This document shows, piece after piece, positions 1 through 12,309 of a stretch of DNA of 64,000 nt. The notes under the pieces were generated by a model. That model did not search any database and was not told where the DNA came from. It saw only the letters and a list, made by a program, of their open reading frames with translations. This stretch comes from Paralvinella palmiformis (Eukaryota > Annelida > Polychaeta > Terebellida > Alvinellidae). Made by a program: the position numbers and the translations under genes. How positions within the stretch are numbered: the first letter of the stretch is position 1; every line of letters begins with the position of its first letter. The stretch covers positions 1 through 64,000 of the forward strand of contig JAODUP010000117.1 of assembly GCA_025642065.1 (NCBI GenBank). Direction: 5' to 3'.

Positions 1-13
1 AAAAAAAACCTTG

Positions 14-1160
14 TTCTACATTATACATAACAAAGCTAATAAACTCAACATGTTTTAATAACGACATAACTTTCTTACATTGGTGTAATAAGGAATCTGG
101 ATGGAAATAGATAAGATGTCTGGCACGGGCAATGTGCGTTTTAGTGTACATAGTAAGAGGCAACAGGCACAGAGCATCAACATATCTAAACCTCCTTCGA
201 AACCTACCTCCATAAATCTAAATACAACTATACATACATTAATCTAAAACTAAAATGTTCCATACTTCCACATATTAATAAATGTGTGCGTATACCTAAG
301 CATGTGTCTGGTCTACTCATCAGCCTGTGGGAACCAGCTAATTCGCTTTTCGTACGCGACAAATATGTCACGCCCACAGGAAAGCGGCTACATGCAGGCT
401 ACGTACAAAAAGCGGAAGCACGTAAAAACATACCATTTGATACCACAGCTCGCAACAAACACGTGCGTGTGGTTCAATGGTGACTTGCTACATACATATC
501 ATAAACTATTTTGACACCACAGTTTACATTCAACAGTAATTTTCTGTGGTCCAAAGAAACCTGTATATAAAGCATTTCGACACCTCAGATGCTGACCTCA
601 GCTTTATTCTGGGTTCGAATAGCTGAATAAATCCTACCTATATGAACCGTGTATCAATACACGTCCGACTGGTCTGGCGTCGAAGTTCTTCTCTAACCTA
701 AGTGAAAATTCAAGCCCTATATATAGCCTCAGCGTGTTAACAAACATTACAGTTTGTCCATAAAAAAGAGAATGTACACTAACACAGTTTCAAGCCCTAT
801 ATAAAGCCTCAGCGTGTTAACAAACATTACAGTTTGTCCACAACAAAGAGAATGCACACTAACACAGTATGGACTCACTAAAGCGATTAAACTAAAATAA
901 AAACAAAGTAGCAATACCGCACAATGGATTATTACTGGACTAGAACGAAATATCGTCTCAAACCTGAGTAAATACTACGATTTACTCGAACCTAACAGCT
1001 AACCCTCATACGTTTCCGTTCATCACTAAGGGAACGTTCATTCGCGCTTAATTTAGCGTCCCTAAGTATATGCAGTTAGGTGTGGTGGGATCTAAATTAA
1101 AGCGCCTATCCACTTGATCTATTTGACCCATGGTCGAGAACAGCGGATTTCAGGCAGATC
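14..1160 (+). repeat. R1 dispersed repeat, copy A
   Basis: An interspersed repeat of about 1.1 kb that recurs almost unchanged at 22646-23651, at 38755-39698 and, in part, at 39927-40243. Its left end (starting TTCTACATTATAC) matches the left end of copy D. Its right end, finishing in GGATTTCAGGCAGATC, matches the right end of copy C. By eye the copies differ by only a few percent, so they spread recently. Short open frames near 286-514 do not keep the same reading frame between copies because of one-base indels, so I regard it as non-coding. I see no transposase, no reverse transcriptase and no obvious terminal inverted repeats. It could be a non-autonomous element or a segmental duplication unit. 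The left boundary may be cut by the window edge. Confidence 0.85.
711..870 (+). repeat. 80-bp tandem duplication inside R1 copy A
   Basis: The segment beginning CAAGCCCTATATA at 711 is repeated at 791, a period of 80 bp, and both halves carry the GCGTGTTAACAAACATTACA block. Copies B and C have this segment only once, so the duplication is private to copy A. Confidence 0.85.
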
Positions 1161-1206
1161 CAGAGTGGCGACTTTTCTTGCTGAGACATGTGTAATGTCT
1201 CACCAG
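1156..1206 (+). repeat. R2 repeat fragment abutting R1 copy A
   Basis: The bases after R1 copy A (CCAGAGTGGCGACTTTTC, then a GAGACATGTGTAATGTCTCA inverted repeat) match the R2 repeat at 21668-21718 and the piece after R1 copy B at 23707-23746. The motif GAGACAT...ATGTCTC can form a small hairpin. Confidence 0.7.
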
Positions 1207-3890
1207 TACCGTTATTGTGGAACCTTCAACAACCATATAATCCAAGATTCGTGATGAATCAACACCCGTTGTTTCTAAACTGTTTGTAATCTACATCAAG
1301 ATTCTTCTACAAATAGTTGCTGGTACATTTAGTACAACTTCTTGTTTTAAAGTTATCCACATTATCAATATATATTTAACTATCACTGTACAAAAAAAAT
1401 TAACAAGGCACGAAGGCTTGTTACCTGAGGATATAGTCATATTGTTGACTACACGAGGGAAGAGAATATCAAACGAACATTGTCAATGTCTTAACGTACA
1501 ACAAGAATAAGATAATTAGAAGAAGATTACTTATCAAGATGTCTTTGTGGCTATCTATAGTCCATACCTTGTCATCCCTATTCATCACTCTATATAGCTA
1601 TTAATATACCATCAAAGACATATTTTGCTACCAGATCAAATACGTCCTTATCACACAATTATTATAAATCAGATAAGTATAACAAGATAACGAAACACGT
1701 TATTTCTTTGTGACAGATTTCGCTTCTTGTTACCAGATGTAAGCGTGTCAGACATAGGAACTGGGTGTCAACATACTATTTTCATCGAAAATATAACCCA
1801 TTAGCTATTTCAGTATTTCATCACCATGTAAAGTTACTTATCAGACCATCGAAGTATTTCAGTTACAGAAACTGGTAAATTACTAAGTTAATTAGAAACA
1901 GTTATTTAATATAAACATGACGTACATTTGTCTCAATATTGTTACTAATAAGTTAGGAAGTCATTACGACTTGTCTCATATAAGAACTTTGAGTTTATTT
2001 AGTAACTTTAGTAACATTAAATTGTATCAAACGATTCTTTTTCTGTATATATATTCTATCTATAGTCATCCTAATGTTCACTTCAATGAAAACATGACGT
2101 GTCTGTCAGAACTAAACTTTCGTGTTATTAACATAATTAAGTCATACTGTCTGATTACATCTTTCAATCTCATGTGAAAGTTTTCAATATAAATACCACC
2201 AACTGCCATTATATTGCTTAATTAACATGTTTAAGGCTAAAATTACCATATGTTATCCCAATACGCAGACTGTTGCCATTGAGTGAAACTGAGATAACAA
2301 ACGATTAGTCAGTGATTAAGCTAGATAATGGTTATACTATGGATATTTGGATGAATGGTGGCTTCTTGAGAAAACATTTTATAAAGAGAGGTACCTTGGT
2401 TCGATTCGAATCATGAGCTAGAATCTTTTCATCTACCGATAAATTAAATTATTACAGAGTAGTACCAATGGCAAATACAATAAACATTCTATCCCTTAGT
2501 GATAGAAAAACCTTTACATTTACAATTATTGCGAAGCATTTTCCGTTAATGTCAGAACAACTCGTCTGATGCTTTAGCAGATATATAATAAAACGTATTG
2601 AAGTAAGAATACAAATTTGGTCAAATAAAAATAGAAATATTGACAAAATAAATGTGTTCACATACAAACAATTTTAAAACTATTTCAAATACCAATACAT
2701 TTTTAATATCGGTAAAACCAATACAAATTTATCACACATATTATCACCCATAATAACATCATACTGGGAACATACAGTATTATTAACATCACATAATGTT
2801 ATATCAGCTTTTAAAATCATTTTCGTTTCACCTAAGAAACATAAAGACTTTGAAAGGCTTCATCAGTTAAACGACATCAGTATGTGTTAAATATCGTTTT
2901 ATCAACCCGGACTAGCCAGATTAATGTAGCAGATGGTGCTGGTAAACATAAATTTAGGAGAAATCCTGACTAATTTGGTGAATTTCTCAGCATGAGACTT
3001 CCAGAAACTACGTGGCTCTCCATTTTCTAGCAGCATCAAAGTAATCAAAGTAGTACTTGACGACATAATGATCACGATGACGATTACAAAAAACTGACTG
3101 TAATCGGGTTGTCTAGCTGCAATTACCACTGTATTAACTAGTGGGCGTCGTTCCCATTGGATAATGTGGGGTGACCTCAGCCATTTAAATCTATATAACA
3201 AACAGGATAAACAGCACATATATAAATTATAACCTTGGTAATAAAAAGTAAGTAACTCACCCAGGTAGGGATCGGAATAAAATCACATAACATCTGTTTC
3301 TTAACATTCTGAGTAATTTAACACCTTTTTTAGTCTGATATCCTGAGCAGTGAACTTGCCATTAGCAACATTCAATATGGAGAATGCCATTGCCAGTTGC
3401 TATTTTCAAATTATAGGCATTAGTGATTCTTCAACTTTTCGGTGGCATGAATGGACTTTCAGGCATAAGACACTTACAACTTGATTAGAACGTTGTTGGT
3501 CTGTCGATAAGATCTAATCAAAAATCGCTTCAGATTATCCCACGATCCTTTATTATAATATATTATAATATATAATATCCCACTGACAATAATTTTGCCT
3601 TTTGATTGAGAAGGAAGCTAAGAGAAACCTTTCTATTTAATTGGTCACTAATACAAATCATGGAAGCAGTAAAATATTTAAATGGTGTCAATTGTGGAAT
3701 GTTCAAATGTAAATATTTAGAAACGTATTTAAATAATTTCAAATCTAAATTTATTTGACCCTAAGTCGACTCCCTGGATCTTTCCTTTTTACCTGTTAAG
3801 TTCATCCAACGACTAATCACTGCATATGATTACTGGTCAAATCAGCCACGCCAAAAAAAGAAATAGCGTTTAGACTGGCAATTCTGTATT
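1207..3890. other. AT-rich sequence, no gene seen
   Basis: Open frames on both strands are short, low in complexity and match no protein family I recognise. There are only short AT-rich repeats, such as TATTATAATATATTATAATAT near 3551. I see no supported gene, RNA or mobile element. Confidence 0.6.
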
Positions 3891-3894
3891 TTTC

Positions 3895-4090
3895 TAAAGG
3901 ACTGACTTAGGTAGAAAGCCTTTGAAGTAACCCAATAGCTGTGTAGCCAATTATACACTCTTATTATGGTGCTTTAAGATATATTCATGTATTAGAGCCC
4001 TTATATCTTTAGCATCCTTTCAGGATCACTGCGATGTCTGTTATTGCGTTTAATGGGGCGCGAATCTTTGATCATCAAGTTTCGAATGGG
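3895..4090 (+). repeat. R3 dispersed repeat, copy 1
   Basis: Similar to 58466-58640. Shared blocks in the same order include AAAGCCTTTGAAGTAA, a TATGGTGCTT-like block, ATATTCAT..ATATCTTTA, GATGTCTGTTA and GAATCTTTGAT/CAAATCTTTGATGATG. Divergence is substantial, so this is an old repeat of unknown class. No coding content was recognised. Confidence 0.6.
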
Positions 4091-5445
4091 CTTGTTATTC
4101 CATAAAAACGCTAGAACTATGCATTTATTGCTCTTGACAGCGTTGACTTGATATCATTAATGAGAAGCATCAAGAGCCACTAATGTCAACGGAATTACTG
4201 CTATAGCGTGGTAAGATTGTACTCGCTATCAAAGAAAACAGGATGGTTCTGTGTCAACAAATTCCAATCAGCTATATAATTGCACCACCCCCTGGGTAAA
4301 ATAGCCAGTTTTGTACTTAGATCGCATAACACCTCTTGTTTTTGTCTGCAATAATCAAAAGATGGACAGGATTGAACCTTATTTGCCTGGGTTGGGCAAT
4401 TTGTTATTGTAAATTCCTTTTAAAAGCTAATGTTTGTTCAAATATGTGTCTTACTTACCTGTTGACTCGTGAATATTATTCTAGTTCACATACAACAACC
4501 CCATACAATATTGTATATTTATATAGTAGTTTAACGCGGCTAGTACATAAAACATATATATAATATACAAATATTGAACAACGATACAGTTTGGTTTTTT
4601 ATTGAATTAAATAATTTGATATTCATGCAATTAAATATATCTTTGGCATCATAAATATAGTTTTTTTTTAATAAATAATCATACAATGGAATGTTTAGTT
4701 CAAAAAGTCATAATTTATACACGATGAATGTGAATGTGTGGATTCAGTTATTTTAGATAGGGATAAAGAAAGAAGATTATTGAAAATCTTCGTAGTTTAT
4801 CAACCGGGATAATTCAGATAATTAATTATGTTTAGTTTGGAATATATCATAATGGAACGCAATATCTGTTTTCAATAATTTAATGTCAAATTTCCGATAA
4901 AACTGAGATTTCATAAAATGTTCGTTATGGTGAAACTTGATAACTATTTTCTTATAAATTTATGATGAATTAATTTCTACCGATAAAATTAAGTATTAAC
5001 GAAAAATATACTATCTGGACCTTCCATTTATTAATTTAAGTTTTGAAGACTATATTCTAATATCAGAGTTTTATGGAAGTATGCAAAATAGGAGACACAT
5101 GTCAAAGATAAAACAAATACACTTCGTGTCTTTCCGAATAGCAAGTGTTTGCTAAACGTAAAATAACCACCTAAAATCAGCTCATAGCCATAACTTAAAA
5201 CAAAACTCGCCAAAATAGCATTCCTTTTTAGTCTCCTATCTTTTTACCAATGACAGTCACTAGCAGGGAGGTTACAAGATGTTTTATCTTTTTATTTCCA
5301 TCTTTCATATAGCCCTCACTAAGTTATATATCACACTTGGACTAGTATCGAGGCTATATAAAAAAGTACCCACTTATTCAGTCAGTAATTAATTCATTTC
5401 CATATTTGTTGGTATTTTTTGATGAATGATGAGGATTAGAGAACT
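4091..5445. other. AT-rich sequence, no gene seen
   Basis: A featureless AT-rich stretch. The open frames at 4336-4563 (plus) and 5031-5213 (minus) resemble no protein family I know and have no repeat or splice context to support them. Confidence 0.55.
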
Positions 5446-5448
5446 CAA

Positions 5449-5467
5449 GTGTGTGTGTGTGTATGTG

Positions 5468-5555
<88 letters not shown>
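5449..5555. repeat. (TG)n microsatellite
   Basis: About 105 bp of nearly pure TG dinucleotide. The poly-HT open frame on the minus strand is an artefact of this repeat. Confidence 0.97.
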
Positions 5556-5558
<3 letters not shown>

Positions 5559-5937
5559 GTGCTGGAACCTTTGTTAACTGATGTACTTTTTTGTATATGA
5601 TACCATGTTAACTCAAATATTAAACCGTTCATTGGTCTTTAATATTTAATTGTCAGATCGATCAAGACTATCCTAAACATTATCCAATTAACTACCTTGA
5701 TAATCTCGTGACGCATTGTGTAATTCAAGTATGACCTCTAATCATAATAAATTGTATCTAAATATTAGTTTATAATCTATAGGTATATCTGTTTCATTAC
5801 GTAGTCGTAGCCTATACAATTTGTCAATTTTCCAATATCATAGAACTAATTATATAGACTATTCATATCAACTAAAATATTCAGTGAAAATGAAACAAGG
5901 CTTGTGGGGATATAACTAGTTTGTTAATTATGTTAAC

Positions 5938-6055
5938 GGTGTGTGTTTGTGTGTTGTTATTATTAATAGTATTATTATTATTATTATTATTATTGTTGTT
6001 ATTATTATCATCATCAGCAGCAGCAGCAGCATTATTATTATTATTAGTAGTAGTA
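5938..6055. repeat. Mixed trinucleotide microsatellite (ATT/GTT/AGC/AGT)
   Basis: Successive runs of TTA, TTG, TCA, CAG and TTA/GTA trinucleotides form a compound, imperfect tract. Confidence 0.85.
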
Positions 6056-6211
6056 TTTCAAATTATCGAAATGATATCCTCTAGCCAATAACACATAGAA
6101 ATTAAATGTAAAAATTAATACATTACTAGTTAATAAATATTTCAAGTTCTGTGACATACTAAATATTCGATTTGTTCAATTTATTTGTAAATGTATTACC
6201 AAAACACTCAA

Positions 6212-6405
6212 TAGGGGCGCCTCCTCGGTATAGTAGGTAACGTATTGGACCACAGATAACTACTACCCGAGTTAGAATCTCGGCGTGGGCATATCTGAAG
6301 GGTATTTCATCTTTGACTTCGCTTCATTAGCTTTGGAGGTCGCTCGGTCCAATTAGCCAAATATGTGCACAAAAGTGGCCGTAAAACATCAATCATCATC
6401 ATCTT
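6212..6405 (+). mobile_element. tRNA-derived SINE
   Basis: This is a tRNA-like head followed by a body and an (ATC)n tail. The head has an A-box-like TAGTAGGTAACG and a decayed B-box AGTTAGAATCTCGG. The body reads GGGTATTTCATCTTTGACTT, then GCTTCATTAGC, then GGAGGTCGCTCGGTCCAATTA. It ends in GTGCACAAAAGTGGCCGTAA and ATCAATCATCATCATC. The same body is found in the opposite orientation at 55723-55920 and 61780-61945. Transcription by RNA polymerase III and mobilisation by a LINE are what is known for this class. Confidence 0.85.
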
Positions 6406-7904
6406 CCTTCCAACGCACCACAGTTTAACCGTAAATATGATCAACTATTGGCTCATAAGGTGGCACATTAATTAAATGACTAACCAGAAAATGATGAGCG
6501 TTGGATACCAATATTCTGTCAGAATGGCAACTTTATTGTGACATAACATCTAATTTAAAAGCATATTTAAGACAGGATGATAACGAGTTTAATCATTCAA
6601 ATATTATACTTATTCATGGTCACGTCTGAGCACATATTAATCTAAATCAGCCAAGTAATATAATTAATTAGAAGATATGAAAAATTAAAAACTCATCAAC
6701 TATAACTAGATTAAGCTATTAACTTGGATATTAGGGGTATGTACCCGAAACGTCTCAATGTAACCGAGGTAAATAGCATAACATGTTAATAAATATCACG
6801 TTACCTAATTCCTTCCTGTTCCCGTTACTAATGAAAGGAATGTTAGATGAAATTTATTGTAAAGACAAATTATCAAATAATTCTCCAGAGAATTTGATCT
6901 GAGCTTGTTCAGATACCAAAATTTCTTTATCAATTATCCTGGTCATCGTCATCATCGTCATCATCATCATCATCATCACCTATAAGCTGCTGACTGGCAA
7001 ACGGAGAACTGAATTCACAAAACTAGAAGGATATTTTCTAACATTTTAATCCTAACGAAGCCATTGGCAGAAATATTATTATTGATAGTATCAGACGTGC
7101 TAAATATTTCTTGTAAAAAGTCTCTTGCCTTCCTCAAAATGAATAGCATTAATTTGGCGGCTGATGAACAGAATCGGAGAGATCATTGTTCTACGAAATA
7201 TAAAAATAGCCACTTGGTTCACCTTGGTTCACCTTGTCCCCATTTATTAGTCTCTTGAGTGTTTTAATTGGCATTACATAACTTTCAAGGTATTGAAATA
7301 CAGGATTGTTTTATTCTTGAATACGATTATAACAAAATGTGATCTTTTTAATATTTTAAATTACTTAATTGCTAATTTTGGACGCAAACGAAGAATCTAG
7401 TGTGAGCTCCTTTTAATAAGAATTTAAGACATTAAGGTCTATTCAAAAGATCATTCCAAACACCGAACGCGCAGAAGATGGGTACTCCTTCAAATATTTT
7501 AAAATATCATCCTCTAAAATTCCATTGTATGCCGCCTTTGGAGATTCCACCATCAAGCGCACGAATTTCCTTCATACTCATGATAACATGTTTTATTCTA
7601 GATTATATTAAATGGCTTTGTATCAGTAAATCGTCATAATGACAATAGGCTAGTGTTTTCTCACGACGTTGACAGTGATATACCATGACACATGTTTTTA
7701 CCAATCACTTACTGCCTTAAACTTTCGACCAACTTTTAAAAAACATTATTTTCATTAGGCCATTACATTCTTCATAAAAGAACCTACTCATCATGTACCA
7801 TCTTTAATATGTCAATATACAATGATACCAGTCAGGCATATTTTATATTAGCTGATGTATTTATTTAATAACTATGATACAATACGAAAGTTATTGTTTG
7901 CTTG
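6406..7904. other. AT-rich sequence with a short (TCA)n, no gene seen
   Basis: A (CAT)n/(TCA)n tract lies at about 6943-6978. A short direct duplication (TTGGTTCACC twice) is at about 7215-7235. The open frame at 7064-7258 is not recognisable. Nothing else is supported. Confidence 0.5.
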
Positions 7905-8281
7905 AGTGGTGGTGGTGGTGGTGGTGGTGGTGGTGGTGGTGGTGGTGGTGGTGGTGGTGGTGGTGGTGGTGGTGGTGAGTGAGTGAGTGAGTGAGTGAGT
8001 GAGTGAGTGAGTGAGTGAGTGAGTGAGTGAGTGAGTGAGTGAGTGAGTGAGTGAGTGAGTGAGTGGTGGTGGTGGTGGTGGTGGTGGTGGTGGTGGTGGT
8101 GGTGGTGGTGGTGAGTGGTGGTGGTGGTGAGTGGTGGTGAGTGGTGGTGGTGGTGGTGGTGGTGGTGGTGAGTGAGTGAGTGAGTGAGTGAGTGAGTGAG
8201 TGAGTGAGTGAGTGAGTGAGTGAGTGAGTGAGTGAGTGAGTGAGTGAGTGAGTGAGTGAGTGAGTGAGTGAGTGAGTGAGT
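7905..8281. repeat. Compound (GGT)n / (GAGT)n array
   Basis: Alternating blocks of GGT trinucleotide (7905-7977, about 8064-8170) and GAGT tetranucleotide (7977-8063, 8169-8281). The minus-strand poly-histidine, poly-proline and SLTH open frames are products of the repeat and should not be read as a protein. Confidence 0.97.
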
Positions 8282-8628
8282 GCATCCACGTGTGACAACA
8301 ACAACAAATATCTAACTAACCCATCAGCTCAATACTCACCTGTTGATGTCATCACACAAGTGACAATCAACACAAACAATAAGTTTCATTTGTAAACATC
8401 AATGAATACAGAAACGAGTGATAAAATGATGAAACGTTGTTCTTGTCTCTAGTGAAAACATTCCATCCATCGACAAATATCCTTTTGTTGGCTTTGATCC
8501 ATTTAACCTGGCATTTGTCTATATTGCTCTGTACTTTGGCCTAAAACAGTAAAAAATGTATGTTACTTAAATGTAAAGGAAAATAACACTAAAAATTGAA
8601 TAACATAAATCAACATTTTGAATCAAAT

Positions 8629-8680
<52 letters not shown>

Positions 8681-9600
8681 TGACACGATATACTCTCCTA
8701 CTGACATACATTGTGCCATGTCCCAGTAATACATCAATATTATTGATTAAGATTTCTACTATTTGTTAATTTGTTACTCGTAAGTGGAAACAGTTCGTAC
8801 GTAATTTAGATTATCTTCTAAACAAAGTGGTTTATGTTCAAGACATTTACTGGCTTCTTGTATAGAAACTGATGGCTCGACAATGTTAGCCTCAGTACAC
8901 GACGATAACGAGTGGGCGTCATTACAGACAATCTTACTGATAAATTCCACGATTATTAGGCTTAGATCAAGAACAGCCGAAGGCTGCAGATTATCCTACG
9001 TGTCTTTGAAGTAATTAGGTAATTATGGTGGAAGGTATTGGTTCAGAAGAGGGACATTAGTTGAAAATAGGCACTAAATGATAGGATGTTTTATTGGTGG
9101 GTCTTCTTAATGTTTTCGTCGGGATTTCATTATCTAGTTGGATAAAGCTGTCATTTACTGAGGTTTGGGTCTTTAGAGGCCGACAGGGAAGATTAACTGT
9201 TGTGTCTGTTGTCTACAACCTGAAACAAGATTGTGAGTCTACTGCAGCACAAGTAATTGTGAAAATGAAACGTATTGGTTCAATACAACTGATACCAAAT
9301 TTACCATAATAATCATAATAACAATCATCATCGTCATCATCTTACTCATCGTATTCATCATCATCATCATCATTAAATTTAACCAGGATCAACGGTATGT
9401 TCTATGTTATTCATTAATTTATAATTATTCAAACCTTATATATCACAATTACAAAAAGGTCAACATCCTGATAACTCTTTTTTGTTGCCAGAAATATCAC
9501 AGGTAACAGGAAACTTAAATCCAGATTTAGTAGGTCAGTATATTATTTCTTATCTAATTACCTTGACATTATAAGCTATTATTATGAATATATAATGTGG
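8282..9600. other. AT-rich sequence with (AT)n at 8631-8681
   Basis: It holds a perfect AT dinucleotide run at 8631-8681 and a (CAT)n tract at about 9320-9376. The 71-codon frame at 9094-9309 has an ordinary amino-acid mix but no family I can name. No gene is supported. Confidence 0.55.
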
Positions 9601-9618
9601 TCACATACCATTTAAAAA

Positions 9619-9731
9619 TATGTCTCTCTCTCTCTCTCTCTATGTCAAGGTGTTCTTGTCTGTTGTACAAATATGTGTGTGTGTGTGTGATGTAGTGTGT
9701 GTGTGTGTATGTGTGTGTGTGTGTGTGTGTG

Positions 9732-9783
<52 letters not shown>
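9619..9783. repeat. (TC)n and (TG)n microsatellites
   Basis: A (CT)n run at about 9621-9641, then a (TG)n tract interrupted by GATG, TATG and GGGG between about 9674 and 9783. The open frames on both strands here are repeat artefacts. Confidence 0.95.
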
Positions 9784-9784
<1 letters not shown>

Positions 9785-10620
9785 GCCAGTGATAATAAAA
9801 CTACTATTTCCCACAGCGACAATCAGGCGTTATCCCGGATAGCACGGTTTTTCAGACAAAATATAAACAAATGTGGCGAGGTTAACGAGAGGTCAAATCG
9901 ATTGACCTTGACTTTCTATCGAAGTGGCCAGAGACCAATGGGAGTACTGATCTAACGATATAAGCTGATCAGCAACACATGATACTATGATAAACATACA
10001 TTGTAATCGATATAACAAGTTGTTCATTTCGGGAATGAGTCAAAGCTTGACACATTCAGCTGGCTAGAGTGCCTCTTACAGCAGGTCAGATGGTGGGCAG
10101 ATGGTAACAAAGGCCATATAAATCTATTGAATCAGTAATTCAGGGAGTAAGTGAGTCTGGGTACGATCAAAAGATAGACAGGAAAGTAGAATGATATACG
10201 TACAGACAGGCATACAGATAGATAGAGAGACAGACTAAGTGACTGACCGACAAATAGACGTATCAAATGGATAGATAAATAGGTAGAAAAACATTGTTAT
10301 TAGCACATAAATATTGTTATTATTACTTAAAACACGAGCTGTGATTAATTAAACAAAAATCTAAATACTAATTTTATAACCAAATATATAAGATTTATTG
10401 TTTTTATTGGATTAGTCAATTATATCCTATACTATTATGGTATCTTACTGATCCGAATTGCATAAAGTGTACTAGATTTACTGTAATTTACTTTTTAAAT
10501 ATAATTATAGTGACAACATTTAGTTTAAGGTCGCTGGTTCAGTGGCACGGATGAGCTTTGGTTATCATCTTCAACTGAGTGTAAATATGTATTATTGTGT
10601 AATTCCTTAAATCGTTAGAA

Positions 10621-10659
<39 letters not shown>

Positions 10660-10862
10660 AAGTGCCGATTTTACTATTTTCAGGTCAACTTATTTTTATT
10701 TCCGGAAGATGAACTCTCTATTTTCTCTCTATGACGTTGATTTTCACGTCACAAGATAACTTGTAACATTTTCTTGATAACTCCATCATTAGACTTTATA
10801 TAAGATTTACATATGCCAAATATGTGGACATATTCTTAAGGAAAACAGTTCTAAGAGACTAT
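9784..10862. other. Unassigned sequence with (AT)n at 10622-10659
   Basis: A GACAGACTAAGTGACTGACC-type GACA/GATA-like degenerate tract sits at about 10175-10290, and an AT run at 10622-10659. No gene is seen. Confidence 0.5.
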
Positions 10863-10886
10863 ATATATATAGATAGATAGATAGAT

Positions 10887-10936
<50 letters not shown>

Positions 10937-10937
10937 C

Positions 10938-10972
<35 letters not shown>

Positions 10973-10985
10973 ATAGATAGATAGA
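10863..10985. repeat. (GATA)n microsatellite
   Basis: Imperfect GATA tetranucleotides with a GATC interruption and two AATAGATA slips. The YLSI-rich minus-strand frame is a repeat artefact. Confidence 0.95.
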
Positions 10986-11734
10986 ATGTGCGGGTGTGAA
11001 AATCATAATATAAGGAAAATATATAGAGTAAAAATGGGGGGTTGTCTGCCAAGCTATGAAGCAAAATGGAGGTAATTCGTCGAACCATGCTGAAACAAGG
11101 GATCAGTTGATAGAGAACGCTGAAACCGGTCATTTATTCTACTCTTCAATATCATCGAACGTAAACATTCGTCAATTCGAAATTACACAAGATAAATTGG
11201 AATAAGTAATGTCATTTACATTGCACATTGCAGATCTATGCAATTACCAGAAGCATGATAACACAAGCTGTTTTAAATAGAATTGGCTAAATACATAATT
11301 AATTGTATTAAACAAACCTATAATTCATAGACGTATTTCTGCATGCTGTTGCTACTTCTTAATTGTTTGCTGTATTGATCTCGTATTGACCGTTGCTTAA
11401 CTATTTCATAAATATAATCTTTTTAATCCTAGCGTAGCAACTACTAATACTGAAGTTTCAAGATCTATGACAACCCATTCCGACAGTACTACACCTGCTA
11501 CGGCTCATTCTGCGATACCAATACTACACCTTGTACACCTCGTTCTGCCAGTGCCAATAATACATCTGCAACTATTACCTACATATCATCTGATATCACG
11601 ACAGGTATGTATGTTCTTTATAAAATTTGGTATTGTAATACTGTAAAAACATTTACCTACTTGCGAGAAATTTTACTTACCCAACTAGTAGCTGTTCCTG
11701 AAATATAAACATTACCTTGGACAAGATGTTAGAG

Positions 11735-12256
11735 ATAACTCAGTGGCGCACCTAGTACAGGGGTTGGGAAAACTCTTACTCCGGGTACAATGCAAAGTTC
11801 AGCAATAAATGGTTAAATAGAGTGGAAACTTAGGAAAGATAAGCGAATCTGAAAAGGTAGGTTTTCAAATAGTGACGGAAAGAAATTAAGCTATTTGATG
11901 ACTTAAAGTGTTCAGGGACTGAATTCCAAAGAGTAGGGACAGCAACTGAAAAAGCACAGGTCCCAGCATGAGTTTTAACCCTGGGAATAGACAAGTGAAA
12001 ACCAGATGAACGGAGCTGTCTGGGCTTGGTGATAAAGAAAGCATGGAAAATAGATGTGAAGGTTCTCAGAAGAAATACTTTGATAGGCAATAGTGCAAAG
12101 TTTAAAAATGATGCGAGATTGAACAGGGAGCCAGTGAAGAGATTTACGGTATTTAGACTTCCTACGTAATTCAATCTGCACTTGGAAGTTTGGAGACTAT
12201 TGATTCTTAAATTCCATTTGCCACCTGTTTGTTCCACCTGTTCAAGCTGAACCACT
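11735..12256 (-). mobile_element. 5'-truncated LINE fragment, C-terminal end
   Basis: The minus strand encodes the far C-terminus of a CR1/Jockey-group-like LINE ORF2. One frame carries LHWLPVQSRIIFKLCTIAYQ. A frameshifted frame carries KPRQLRSSGFH, FSVAVPTLWNSVPEHFKS and the terminal SFRHYLKTYLFRFAYLS before the stop at about 11830. It aligns with the plus-strand fragment at 37020-37318 (LPEHVKSSN, FKLAYLS). A shared 3' untranslated tail follows, including the minus-strand GCGCCACTGAG block. The catalytic RT domain is missing and the frame is broken, so this is a dead copy. Confidence 0.85.
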
Positions 12257-12309
12257 GAATTTACGGGTTAACCGTTTTTATTATAAAAAAAACACACCTT
12301 TCGCTTCCA

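Noticed and set aside
286..514. Conserved short open frame in R1 (also at 22865 and 38896)
   Set aside because: One-base indels put the copies in different frames (for example the extra A in the AAAAAGCGG run and the extra base at about 38899), so the similarity is at DNA level only.
7872..8307. 137-138-codon histidine/threonine/proline-rich frames
   Set aside because: They are direct translations of GGT and GAGT microsatellites.
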